DNA from: Alitta virens
Taxonomy: Eukaryota; Annelida; Polychaeta; Phyllodocida; Nereididae
Direction of reading: 5' to 3'
NCBI GenBank assembly: GCA_932294295.1
Contig: OW028574.1
Location: 26,730,145-26,794,144 of the forward strand
DNA length: 64,000 bases
Shown here in pieces: positions 1-11,279 of this stretch. How positions within the stretch are numbered: position 1 is the stretch's first letter; each line of letters opens with the position of its first letter. The notes beneath the pieces were generated by a model. It was not told the origin of the DNA. It made no database searches and saw only the letters and a program-made list of their open reading frames with translations. A program made the translations under genes and the position numbers.

Positions 1-172
1 AATGTTGTTAACTGTTAATGTTGTTAACTGTTAATATTGTAAACTGTTAATGTTGTTAACTGTTAATGTTGTTAACTGTTAATGTTGTTAACTGTTAATG
101 TTGTTAACTGTTAATGTTGCCAGCTTAATGTTGTTACCAGCTTAATGTTGTTGACAGCTTAATGTTGACATC

Positions 173-216
173 CTAATGTTGTTGACGGTTAATTTTGACA
201 ACTTAATTTTCACAAC
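173..216 (+). repeat. Anchor cassette (first of about 74): 16+14+14 bp
   Basis: The cassette is three units in fixed order: CTAATGTTGTTGACGG, TTAATTTTGACAAC and TTAATTTTCACAAC. It is the most diverged and most recognisable element and holds nearly all CpG dinucleotides in the window. GACGG positions I located: 184, 338, 1169, 1912, 2662, 3479, 3633, 4482, 5383, 6084, 6968, 7654, 8343, 8936, 9608, 10311, 10983, 11784, 12777, 13580, 14544, 16059, 17071, 17886, 18634, 19227, 19915, 20604, 21276, 22063, 23056, 23859, 24809, 26324, 27336, 28151, 29016, 30590, 31575, 32153, 33124, 33941, 34806, 36614, 36871, 37921, 38656, 38857, 40217, 41172, 41987, 42868, 44450, 44707, 45726, 46463, 47105, 47910, 48794, 49729, 50526, 51361, 52423, 53446, 54177, 55157, 56171, 56986, 57835, 59409, 59873, 60688, 61553, 63127. 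Variants: the third unit reads TTTTGACAAC at 11784, 22063, 32153, 47910 and 52423. It is missing at 12777, 23056 and 53446. TTTTGACAGC follows GACGG at 36614, 36871, 38656, 38857, 44450, 44707 and 46463. Confidence 0.9.
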
Positions 217-1481
217 TTAATGTTGACAGCTTAATGTTGACAGCTTAATGTTGTTGACAGCTTAATGTTGTTGATAGCTTAATGTTGTTGCCAGCTTAAT
301 GTTGTTGACAGCTTAATGTTGACAGCCTAATGTTGTTGACGGTTAATTTTGACAACTTAATTTTCACAACTTAATGTTGACAGCTCAATGTTGACAGCTT
401 AATGTTGTTGACAGCTTAATGTTGTTGATAGCTTAATGTTGTTGATAGCTTAATGTTGACAGCTTAATGTTGACAGCTTAATGTTGTTGACAGCTTAATG
501 TTGACAGCTTAATGTTGACAGCTTAATGTTGACAGCTTAATGTTGACAGCTTAATGTTGACAGCTTAATGTTGACAGCTTAATGTTGACAGCTTATTGTT
601 GACAGCTTATTGTTGACAGCTTAATGTTGACAGCTTAATGTTGACAGCTTAATGTTGTTAACTGTTAATGTTGTTAACTGTTAATGTTGTTAACTGTTAA
701 TGTTGTTAACTGTTAATGTTGTTAACTGTTAATGTTGTAAACTGTTAATGTTGTAAACTGTTAATGTTGTTAACTGTTAATGTTGTTAACTGTTAATGTT
801 GTTAACTGTTAATGTTGTTAACTGTTAATGTTGTTAACAGTTAATGTTGCCAGCTTAATGTTGTTGCCAGCTTAATGTTGTTGACAGCTCAATGTTGACA
901 GCTTAATGTTGTTGACAGCTTAATGTTGTTGATAGCTTAATGTTGTTGATAGCTTAATGTTGACAGCTTAATGTTGTTAACTGTTAATGTTGTTAACTGT
1001 TAATGTTGTTAACTGTTAATATTGTAAACTGTTAATGTTGTTAACTGTTAATGTTGTTAACTGTTAATGTTGTTAACTGTTAATGTTGTTAACTGTTAAT
1101 GTTGCCAGCTTAATGTTGTTACCAGCTTAATGTTGTTGACAGCTTAATGTTGACATCCTAATGTTGTTGACGGTTAATTTTGACAACTTAATTTTCACAA
1201 CTTAATGTTGACAGCTTAATGTTGACAGCTTAATGTTGACAGCTTAATGTTGTTGACAGCTTAATGTTGACAGCTTAATGTTGACAGCTTAATGTTGACA
1301 GCTTAATGTTGACAGCTTATTGTTGACAGCTTAATGTTGACAGCTTAATGTTGACAGCTTAATGTTGACAGCCTAATGTTGACAGCCTAAGGTTGACAGC
1401 TTAATGTTGACAGCTTAATGTTGACAGCTTAATGTTGACAACTTATTGTTGACAGCTTAATGTTGACAGCTTAATGTTGAC

Positions 1482-1500
1482 AGCCTAATGTTGACAGGCT
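1482..1500 (+). repeat. Short inverted repeat AGCCT-9 bp-AGGCT, a once-per-C-block marker
   Basis: Two neighbouring variant monomers, CCTAATG and AGGCTAATG, together make 5-bp arms (AGCCT and AGGCT) around a 9-bp spacer. The pair recurs in type C blocks and the derived modules, for example near 4,797, 6,399, 12,190, 13,973, 16,470, 22,468, 24,237, 26,732, 28,542, 34,335, 42,380, 48,221, 51,742, 52,842, 54,577, 55,567, 57,380 and 61,081. A hairpin with a 5-bp stem is weak, and the symmetry may be chance. One copy at about 29,520 lacks the left arm, because AGGC there follows an ordinary AGCTTAATG unit. Confidence 0.6.
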
Positions 1501-1587
1501 AATGTTGACAGCTTAATGTTGACAGCTTAATGTTGACAGCTTATTGTTGACAGCTTATTGTTGACAGCTTAATGTTGACAGCTTAAT

Positions 1588-3295
1588 GTTGTTAACTGTT
1601 AATGTTGTTAACTGTTAATGTTGTTAACTGTTAATGTTGTTAACTGTTAATGTTGTTAACTGTTAATGTTGTAAACTGTTAATGTTGTTAACTGTTAATG
1701 TTGTTAACTGTTAATGTTGTTAACTGTTAATGTTGTTAACTGTTAATGTTGTAAACTGTTAATGTTGTTAACTGTTAATGTTGTTAACTGTTAATGTTGT
1801 TAACTGTTAATGCTGTTAACTGTTAATGCTGTTAACTGTTAATGTTGCCAGCTTAATGTTGTTGCCAGCTTAATGTTGTTGACAGCTTAATGTTGACAGC
1901 CTAATGTTGTTGACGGTTAATTTTGACAACTTAATTTTCACAACTTAATGTTGACAGCTCAATGTTGACAGCTTAATGTTGTTGACAGCTTAATGTTGTT
2001 GATAGCTTAATGTTGTTGATAGCTTAATGTTGACAGCTTAATGTTGACAGCTTAATGTTGTTGACAGCTTAATGTTGACAGCTTAATGTTGACAGCTTAA
2101 TGTTGACAGCTTAATGTTGACAGCTTAATGTTGACAGCTTAATGTTGACAGCTTAATGTTGACAGCTTATTGTTGACAGCTTATTGTTGACAGCTTAATG
2201 TTGACAGCTTAGTGTTGACAGCCTAATGTTGACAGCCTAATGTTGACAGCTTAATGTTGACAGCTTAATGTTGACAGCTTAATGTTGACAGCTTAATGTT
2301 GACAGCTTAATGTTGACAGCCTATTGTTGACAGCTTAATGTTGTTGAAAGCTTAATGTTGACAGCTTAATGTTGTTAACTGTTAATGTTGTTAACTGTTA
2401 ATGTTGTTAACTGTTAATGTTGTTAACTGTTAATGTTGTTAACTGTTAATGTTGTTAACTGTTAATGTTGTTAACTGTTAATGTTGTTAACTGTTAATGT
2501 TGTTAACTGTTAATGTTGTAAACTGTTAATGTTGTAAACTGTTAATGTTGTTAACTGTTAATGTTGTTAACTGTTAATGCTGTTAACTGTTAATGCTGTT
2601 AACTGTTAATGTTGCCAGCTTAATGTTGTTGACAGCTTAATGTTGACAGCCTAATGTTGTTGACGGTTAATTTTGACAACTTAATTTTCACAACTTAATG
2701 TTGACAGCTCAATGTTGACAGCTTAATGCTGTTGACAGCTTAATGTTGTTGATAGCTTAATGTTGTTGATAGCTTAATGTTGACAGCTTAATGTTGACAG
2801 CTTAATGTTGTTGACAGCTTAATGTTGACAGCTTAATGTTGACAGCTTAATGTTGACAGCTTAATGTTGACAGCTTAATGTTGACAGCTTAATGTTGACA
2901 GCTTATTGTTGACAGCTTATTGTTGACAGCTTAATGTTGACAGCTTAATGTTGACAGCTTAATGTTGTTAACTGTTAATGTTGTTAACTGTTAATGTTGT
3001 TAACTGTTAATGTTGTTAACTGTTAATGTTGTTAACTGTTAATATTGTAAACTGTTAATGTTGTTAACTGTTAATGTTGTTAACTGTTAATGTTGTTAAC
3101 TGTTAATGTTGTTAACTGTTAATGTTGTTAACTGTTAATGTTGTTAACTGTTAATGTTGCCAGCTTAATGTTGTTGCCAGCTTAATGTTGTTGACAGCTC
3201 AATGTTGACAGCTTAATGTTGTTGACAGCTTAATGTTGTTGATAGCTTAATGTTGTTGATAGCTTAATGTTGACAGCTTAATGTTGTTAACTGTT
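1588..3295 (+). repeat. A1, A2 and B blocks
   Basis: This stretch has two type A blocks and one type B block. The first is A1 (anchor 1912): its T-array ends in two ATGCTG units and then has both a GCCAGC 14-mer and a TTGCCAGC 17-mer. The second is A2 (anchor 2662), without the TTGCCAGC unit and with a CTGTTGACAGC unit after TCAATG. The spacing between their anchors is 750 bp. The A1 block ends with TTATTG pair, TTAGTG, CCTAATG pair, CCTATTG and a GAAAGC unit (GAAAGC at 2346), which makes the HindIII hexamer AAGCTT. A type B T-array with a TAATATTG unit begins at about 2,959 and has no anchor cassette before the next C block. Confidence 0.82.
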
Positions 3296-4892
3296 AATGT
3301 TGTTAACTGTTAATGTTGTTAACTGTTAATATTGTAAACTGTTAATGTTGTTAACTGTTAATGTTGTTAACTGTTAATGTTGTTAACTGTTAATGTTGTT
3401 AACTGTTAATGTTGCCAGCTTAATGTTGTTACCAGCTTAATGTTGTTGACAGCTTAATGTTGACATCCTAATGTTGTTGACGGTTAATTTTGACAACTTA
3501 ATTTTCACAACTTAATGTTGACAGCTTAATGTTGACAGCTTAATGTTGTTGACAGCTTAATGTTGTTGATAGCTTAATGTTGTTGCCAGCTTAATGTTGT
3601 TGACAGCTTAATGTTGACAGCCTAATGTTGTTGACGGTTAATTTTGACAACTTAATTTTCACAACTTAATGTTGACAGCTCAATGTTGACAGCTTAATGT
3701 TGTTGACAGCTTAATGTTGTTGATAGCTTAATGTTGTTGATAGCTTAATGTTGACAGCTTAATGTTGACAGCTTAATGTTGTTGACAGCTTAATGTTGAC
3801 AGCTTAATGTTGACAGCTTAATGTTGACAGCTTAATGTTGACAGCTTAATGTTGACAGCTTAATGTTGACAGCTTATTGTTGACAGCTTATTGTTGACAG
3901 CTTAATGTTGACAGCTTAATGTTGACAGCTTAATGTTGTTAACTGTTAATGTTGTTAACTGTTAATGTTGTTAACTGTTAATGTTGTTAACTGTTAATGT
4001 TGTTAACTGTTAATGTTGTTAACTGTTAATGTTGTAAACTGTTAATGTTGTAAACTGTTAATGTTGTTAACTGTTAATGTTGTTAACTGTTAATGTTGTT
4101 AACTGTTAATGTTGTTAACTGTTAATGTTGTTAACTGTTAATGTTGTTAACTGTTAATGTTGCCAGCTTAATGTTGTTGCCAGCTTAATGTTGTTGACAG
4201 CTCAATGTTGACAGCTTAATGTTGTTGACAGCTTAATGTTGTTGATAGCTTAATGTTGTTGATAGCTTAATGTTGACAGCTTAATGTTGTTAACTGTTAA
4301 TGTTGTTAACTGTTAATGTTGTTAACTGTTAATATTGTAAACTGTTAATGTTGTTAACTGTTAATGTTGTTAACTGTTAATGTTGTTAACTGTTAATGTT
4401 GTTAACTGTTAATGTTGCCAGCTTAATGTTGTTACCAGCTTAATGTTGTTGACAGCTTAATGTTGACATCCTAATGTTGTTGACGGTTAATTTTGACAAC
4501 TTAATTTTCACAACTTAATGTTGACAGCTTAATGTTGACAGCTTAATGTTGACAGCTTAATGTTGTTGACAGCTTAATGTTGACAGCTTAATGTTGACAG
4601 CTTAATGTTGACAGCTTAATGTTGACAGCTTATTGTTGACAGCTTAATGTTGACAGCTTAATGTTGACAGCTTAATGTTGACAGCCTAATGTTGACAGCC
4701 TAAGGTTGACAGCTTAATGTTGACAGCTTAATGTTGACAGCTTAATGTTGACAATTTATTGTTGACAGCTTAATGTTGACAGCTTAATGTTGACAGCCTA
4801 ATGTTGACAGGCTAATGTTGACAGCTTAATGTTGACAGCTTAATGTTGACAGCTTATTGTTGACAGCTTATTGTTGACAGCTTAATGTTGAC
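3296..4892 (+). repeat. C/A/B-type blocks, copy 2 of the 3.3-kb-offset duplication
   Basis: This repeats 1-1587 unit by unit, including the unusual pair of closely spaced anchors (3479 and 3633, 154 bp apart as in copy 1). It differs by whole-unit changes in the T-arrays. It also has a private substitution in the AACTTATTG marker, which reads AATTTATTG at about 4,751. Similarity to copy 1 ends at about 4,890: after the TTATTG pair this copy continues into TTAGTG/CCTAATG, whereas copy 1 goes directly to a T-array. Confidence 0.85.
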
Positions 4893-6654
4893 AGCTTAGT
4901 GTTGACAGCCTAATGTTGACAGCCTAATGTTGACAGCTTAATGTTGACAGCTTAATGTTGACAGCTTAATGTTGACAGCTTAATGTTGACAGCTTAATGT
5001 TGACAGCCTATTGTTGACAGCTTAATGTTGTTGACAGCTTAATGTTGTTGAAAGCTTAATGTTGACAGCTTAATGTTGTTAACTGTTAATGTTGTTAACT
5101 GTTAATGTTGTTAACTGTTAATGTTGTTAACTGTTAATGTTGTAAACTGTTAATGTTGTTAACTGTTAATGTTGTTAACTGTTAATGTTGTTAACTGTTA
5201 ATGTTGTTAACTGTTAATGTTGTTAACTGTTAATGTTGTAAACTGTTAATGTTGTTAACTGTTAATGTTGTTAACTGTTAATGCTGTTAACTGTTAATGC
5301 TGTTAACTGTTAATGTTGCCAGCTTAATGTTGTTGCCAGCTTAATGTTGTTGACAGCTTAATGTTGACAGCCTAATGTTGTTGACGGTTAATTTTGACAA
5401 CTTAATTTTCACAACTTAATGTTGACAGCTCAATGTTGACAGCTTAATGTTGTTGACAGCTTAATGTTGTTGATAGCTTAATGTTGTTGATAGCTTAATG
5501 TTGACAGCTTAATGTTGACAGCTTAATGTTGTTGACAGCTTAATGTTGACAGCTTAATGTTGACAGCTTAATGTTGACAGCTTAATGTTGACAGCTTAAT
5601 GTTGACAGCTTAATGTTGACAGCTTAATGTTGACAGCTTATTGTTGACAGCTTATTGTTGACAGCTTAATGTTGACAGCTTAGTGTTGACAGCCTAATGT
5701 TGACAGCCTAATGTTGACAGCTTAATGTTGACAGCTTAATGTTGACAGCTTAATGTTGACAGCTTAATGTTGACAGCTTAATGTTGACAGCTTAATGTTG
5801 ACAGCCTATTGTTGACAGCTTAATGTTGTTGAAAGCTTAATGTTGACAGCTTAATGTTGTTAACTGTTAATGTTGTTAACTGTTAATGTTGTTAACTGTT
5901 AATGTTGTTAACTGTTAATGTTGTAAACTGTTAATGTTGTTAACTGTTAATGTTGTTAACTGTTAATGTTGTTAACTGTTAATGTTGTTAACTGTTAATG
6001 TTGTTAACTGTTAATGTTGCCAGCTTAATGTTGTTACCAGCTTAATGTTGTTGACAGCTTAATGTTGACATCCTAATGTTGTTGACGGTTAATTTTGACA
6101 ACTTAATTTTCACAACTTAATGTTGACAGCTTAATGTTGACAGCTTAATGTTGACAGCTTAATGTTGTTGACAGCTTAATGTTGACAGCTTAATGTTGAC
6201 AGCTTAATGTTGACAGCTTAATGTTGACAGCTTATTGTTGACAGCTTAATGTTGACAGCTTAATGTTGACAGCTTAATGTTGACAGCCTAATGTTGACAG
6301 CCTAAGGTTGACAGCTTAATGTTGACAGCTTAATGTTGACAGATTAATGTTGACAACTTATTGTTGACAGCTTAATGTTGACAGCTTAATGTTGACAGCC
6401 TAATGTTGACAGGCTAATGTTGACAGCTTAATGTTGACAGCTTAATGTTGACAGCTTATTGTTGACAGCTTATTGTTGACAGCTTAATGTTGACAGCTTA
6501 GTGTTGACAGCCTAATGTTGACAGCCTAATGTTGACAGCTTAATGTTGACAGCTTAATGTTGACAGCTTAATGTTGACAGCTTAATGTTGACAGCTTAAT
6601 GTTGACAGCCTATTGTTGACAGCTTAATGTTGTTGAAAGCTTAATGTTGACAGC
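4893..6654 (+). repeat. Mixed A1 and C blocks
   Basis: One A1 block (anchor 5383) and one C block (anchor 6084, preceded by TTACCAGC and GACATC) with their 14-mer runs. GAAAGC closing units are at 5050, 5831 and 6635, the last giving way to the T-array of the A1/A2 run. One private variant is visible: a unit ending ACAGA instead of ACAGC at about 6,341. The C block carries the usual marker order CCTAATG, CCTAAGG, AACTTATTG, CCTAATG plus AGGCTAATG, TTATTG pair, TTAGTG, CCTAATG pair, CCTATTG. Confidence 0.8.
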
Positions 6655-9600
6655 TTAATGTTGTTAACTGTTAATGTTGTTAACTGTTAATGTTGTTAAC
6701 TGTTAATGTTGTTAACTGTTAATGTTGTAAACTGTTAATGTTGTTAACTGTTAATGTTGTTAACTGTTAATGTTGTTAACTGTTAATGTTGTTAACTGTT
6801 AATGTTGTTAACTGTTAATGTTGTAAACTGTTAATGTTGTTAACTGTTAATGTTGTTAACTGTTAATGCTGTTAACTGTTAATGCTGTTAACTGTTAATG
6901 TTGCCAGCTTAATGTTGTTGCCAGCTTAATGTTGTTGACAGCTTAATGTTGACAGCCTAATGTTGTTGACGGTTAATTTTGACAACTTAATTTTCACAAC
7001 TTAATGTTGACAGCTCAATGTTGACAGCTTAATGTTGTTGACAGCTTAATGTTGTTGATAGCTTAATGTTGTTGATAGCTTAATGTTGACAGCTTAATGT
7101 TGACAGCTTAATGTTGTTGACAGCTTAATGTTGACAGCTTAATGTTGACAGCTTAATGTTGACAGCTTAATGTTGACAGCTTAATGTTGACAGCTTAATG
7201 TTGACAGCTTAATGTTGACAGCTTAATGTTGACAGCTTATTGTTGACAGCTTATTGTTGACAGCTTAATGTTGACAGCTTAGTGTTGACAGCCTAATGTT
7301 GACAGCCTAATGTTGACAGCTTAATGTTGACAGCTTAATGTTGACAGCTTAATGTTGACAGCTTAATGTTGACAGCCTATTGTTGACAGCTTAATGTTGT
7401 TGAAAGCTTAATGTTGACAGCTTAATGTTGTTAACTGTTAATGTTGTTAACTGTTAATGTTGTTAACTGTTAATGTTGTTAACTGTTAATGTTGTTAACT
7501 GTTAATGTTGTAAACTGTTAATGTTGTAAACTGTTAATGTTGTTAACTGTTAATGTTGTTAACTGTTAATGCTGTTAACTGTTAATGCTGTTAACTGTTA
7601 ATGTTGCCAGCTTAATGTTGTTGACAGCTTAATGTTGACAGCCTAATGTTGTTGACGGTTAATTTTGACAACTTAATTTTCACAACTTAATGTTGACAGC
7701 TCAATGTTGACAGCTTAATGCTGTTGACAGCTTAATGTTGTTGATAGCTTAATGTTGTTGATAGCTTAATGTTGACAGCTTAATGTTGACAGCTTAATGT
7801 TGTTGACAGCTTAATGTTGACAGCTTAATGTTGACAGCTTAATGTTGACAGCTTAATGTTGACAGCTTAATGTTGACAGCTTAATGTTGACAGCTTAATG
7901 TTGACAGCTTATTGTTGACAGCTTATTGTTGACAGCTTAATGTTGACAGCTTAGTGTTGACAGCCTAATGTTGACAGCCTAATGTTGACAGCTTAATGTT
8001 GACAGCTTAATGTTGACAGCTTAATGTTGACAGCTTAATGTTGACAGCCTATTGTTGACAGCTTAATGTTGTTGAAAGCTTAATGTTGACAGCTTAATGT
8101 TGTTAACTGTTAATGTTGTTAACTGTTAATGTTGTTAACTGTTAATGTTGTTAACTGTTAATGTTGTTAACTGTTAATGTTGTAAACTGTTAATGTTGTA
8201 AACTGTTAATGTTGTTAACTGTTAATGTTGTTAACTGTTAATGCTGTTAACTGTTAATGCTGTTAACTGTTAATGTTGCCAGCTTAATGTTGTTGCCAGC
8301 TTAATGTTGTTGACAGCTTAATGTTGACAGCCTAATGTTGTTGACGGTTAATTTTGACAACTTAATTTTCACAACTTAATGTTGACAGCTCAATGTTGAC
8401 AGCTTAATGTTGTTGACAGCTTAATGTTGTTGATAGCTTAATGTTGTTGATAGCTTAATGTTGACAGCTTAATGTTGACAGCTTAATGTTGTTGACAGCT
8501 TAATGTTGACAGCTTAATGTTGACAGCTTAATGTTGACAGCTTAATGTTGACAGCTTAATGTTGACAGCTTAATGTTGACAGCTTAATGTTGACAGCTTA
8601 TTGTTGACAGCTTATTGTTGACAGCTTAATGTTGACAGCTTAGTGTTGACAGCCTAATGTTGACAGCCTAATGTTGACAGCTTAATGTTGACAGCTTAAT
8701 GTTGACAGCTTAATGTTGACAGCTTAATGTTGACAGCCTATTGTTGACAGCTTAATGTTGTTGAAAGCTTAATGTTGACAGCTTAATGTTGTTAACTGTT
8801 AATGTTGTTAACTGTTAATGTTGTTAACTGTTAATGCTGTTAACTGTTAATGCTGTTAACTGTTAATGTTGCCAGCTTAATGTTGTTGCCAGCTTAATGT
8901 TGTTGACAGCTTAATGTTGACAGCCTAATGTTGTTGACGGTTAATTTTGACAACTTAATTTTCACAACTTAATGTTGACAGCTCAATGTTGACAGCTTAA
9001 TGTTGTTGACAGCTTAATGTTGTTGATAGCTTAATGTTGTTGATAGCTTAATGTTGACAGCTTAATGTTGACAGCTTAATGTTGTTGACAGCTTAATGTT
9101 GACAGCTTAATGTTGACAGCTTAATGTTGACAGCTTAATGTTGACAGCTTAATGTTGACAGCTTAATGTTGACAGCTTAATGTTGACAGCTTATTGTTGA
9201 CAGCTTATTGTTGACAGCTTAATGTTGACAGCTTAGTGTTGACAGCCTAATGTTGACAGCCTAATGTTGACAGCTTAATGTTGACAGCTTAATGTTGACA
9301 GCTTAATGTTGACAGCTTAATGTTGACAGCCTATTGTTGACAGCTTAATGTTGTTGAAAGCTTAATGTTGACAGCTTAATGTTGTTAACTGTTAATGTTG
9401 TTAACTGTTAATGTTGTTAACTGTTAATGTTGTTAACTGTTAATGTTGTTAACTGTTAATGTTGTAAACTGTTAATGTTGTAAACTGTTAATGTTGTTAA
9501 CTGTTAATGTTGTTAACTGTTAATGCTGTTAACTGTTAATGCTGTTAACTGTTAATGTTGCCAGCTTAATGTTGTTGACAGCTTAATGTTGACAGCCTAA

Positions 9601-11279
9601 TGTTGTTGACGGTTAATTTTGACAACTTAATTTTCACAACTTAATGTTGACAGCTCAATGTTGACAGCTTAATGCTGTTGACAGCTTAATGTTGTTGATA
9701 GCTTAATGTTGTTGATAGCTTAATGTTGACAGCTTAATGTTGACAGCTTAATGTTGTTGACAGCTTAATGTTGACAGCTTAATGTTGACAGCTTAATGTT
9801 GACAGCTTAATGTTGACAGCTTAATGTTGACAGCTTAATGTTGACAGCTTAATGTTGACAGCTTAATGTTGACAGCTTATTGTTGACAGCTTATTGTTGA
9901 CAGCTTAATGTTGACAGCTTAGTGTTGACAGCCTAATGTTGACAGCCTAATGTTGACAGCTTAATGTTGACAGCTTAATGTTGACAGCTTAATGTTGACA
10001 GCTTAATGTTGACAGCCTATTGTTGACAGCTTAATGTTGTTGAAAGCTTAATGTTGACAGCTTAATGTTGTTAACTGTTAATGTTGTTAACTGTTAATGT
10101 TGTTAACTGTTAATGTTGTTAACTGTTAATGTTGTTAACTGTTAATGTTGTAAACTGTTAATGTTGTAAACTGTTAATGTTGTTAACTGTTAATGTTGTT
10201 AACTGTTAATGCTGTTAACTGTTAATGCTGTTAACTGTTAATGTTGCCAGCTTAATGTTGTTGCCAGCTTAATGTTGTTGACAGCTTAATGTTGACAGCC
10301 TAATGTTGTTGACGGTTAATTTTGACAACTTAATTTTCACAACTTAATGTTGACAGCTCAATGTTGACAGCTTAATGTTGTTGACAGCTTAATGTTGTTG
10401 ATAGCTTAATGTTGTTGATAGCTTAATGTTGACAGCTTAATGTTGACAGCTTAATGTTGTTGACAGCTTAATGTTGACAGCTTAATGTTGACAGCTTAAT
10501 GTTGACAGCTTAATGTTGACAGCTTAATGTTGACAGCTTAATGTTGACAGCTTAATGTTGACAGCTTATTGTTGACAGCTTATTGTTGACAGCTTAATGT
10601 TGACAGCTTAGTGTTGACAGCCTAATGTTGACAGCCTAATGTTGACAGCTTAATGTTGACAGCTTAATGTTGACAGCTTAATGTTGACAGCTTAATGTTG
10701 ACAGCCTATTGTTGACAGCTTAATGTTGTTGAAAGCTTAATGTTGACAGCTTAATGTTGTTAACTGTTAATGTTGTTAACTGTTAATGTTGTTAACTGTT
10801 AATGTTGTTAACTGTTAATGTTGTTAACTGTTAATGTTGTAAACTGTTAATGTTGTAAACTGTTAATGTTGTTAACTGTTAATGTTGTTAACTGTTAATG
10901 CTGTTAACTGTTAATGCTGTTAACTGTTAATGTTGCCAGCTTAATGTTGTTGACAGCTTAATGTTGACAGCCTAATGTTGTTGACGGTTAATTTTGACAA
11001 CTTAATTTTCACAACTTAATGTTGACAGCTCAATGTTGACAGCTTAATGCTGTTGACAGCTTAATGTTGTTGATAGCTTAATGTTGTTGATAGCTTAATG
11101 TTGACAGCTTAATGTTGACAGCTTAATGTTGTTGACAGCTTAATGTTGACAGCTTAATGTTGACAGCTTAATGTTGACAGCTTAATGTTGACAGCTTAAT
11201 GTTGACAGCTTAATGTTGACAGCTTATTGTTGACAGCTTATTGTTGACAGCTTAATGTTGACAGCTTAATGTTGACAGC
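6655..11279 (+). repeat. A1/A2 block run with a 1,375-bp dimer period
   Basis: Seven consecutive type A blocks have anchors at 6968, 7654, 8343, 8936, 9608, 10311 and 10983, with no B or C block between them. Blocks with a TTGCCAGC 17-mer before the anchor (A1: 6968, 8343, 8936, 10311) mostly alternate with blocks lacking it (A2: 7654, 9608, 10983). A2 also has an ATGCTGTTGACAGC unit after TCAATG. Like-to-like spacing is exactly 1,375 bp three times (6968 to 8343, 8936 to 10311, 9608 to 10983). The A1 block at 8936 follows another A1 and is 96 bp shorter than its neighbour because its T-array has 5 units rather than 11, a loss of exactly six 16-mers. Confidence 0.88.

Larger units (their letters stand above)
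1..1587 (+). repeat. C/A/B-type blocks, copy 1 of a 3.3-kb-offset duplication
   Basis: The window opens inside a type C T-array (TAATATTG unit at about 31), followed by GCCAGC, TTACCAGC, GACATC and an anchor whose GACGG is at 184. A second anchor, preceded by GACAGCC and followed by TCAATG, lies only 154 bp later (338). A full 14-mer run with TTATTG pairs follows, then a B-type block, and a further C anchor at 1169 with CCTAAGG, AACTTATTG and AGGCTAATG markers. The same order recurs from 3,296. Offsets are 3,295 at the TAATATTG unit and at anchor 338, then 3,313 at anchor 1169 and at the AACTTATTG marker. The 18-bp change equals two 16-mers gained and one 14-mer lost. A single-base variant T-array unit (TTAACAG) is at about 833. 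Confidence 0.85.

Noticed and set aside
1482..1500. Rho-independent terminator
   Set aside because: The AGCCT/AGGCT arms are only 5 bp with a 9-bp loop and no following T-run.
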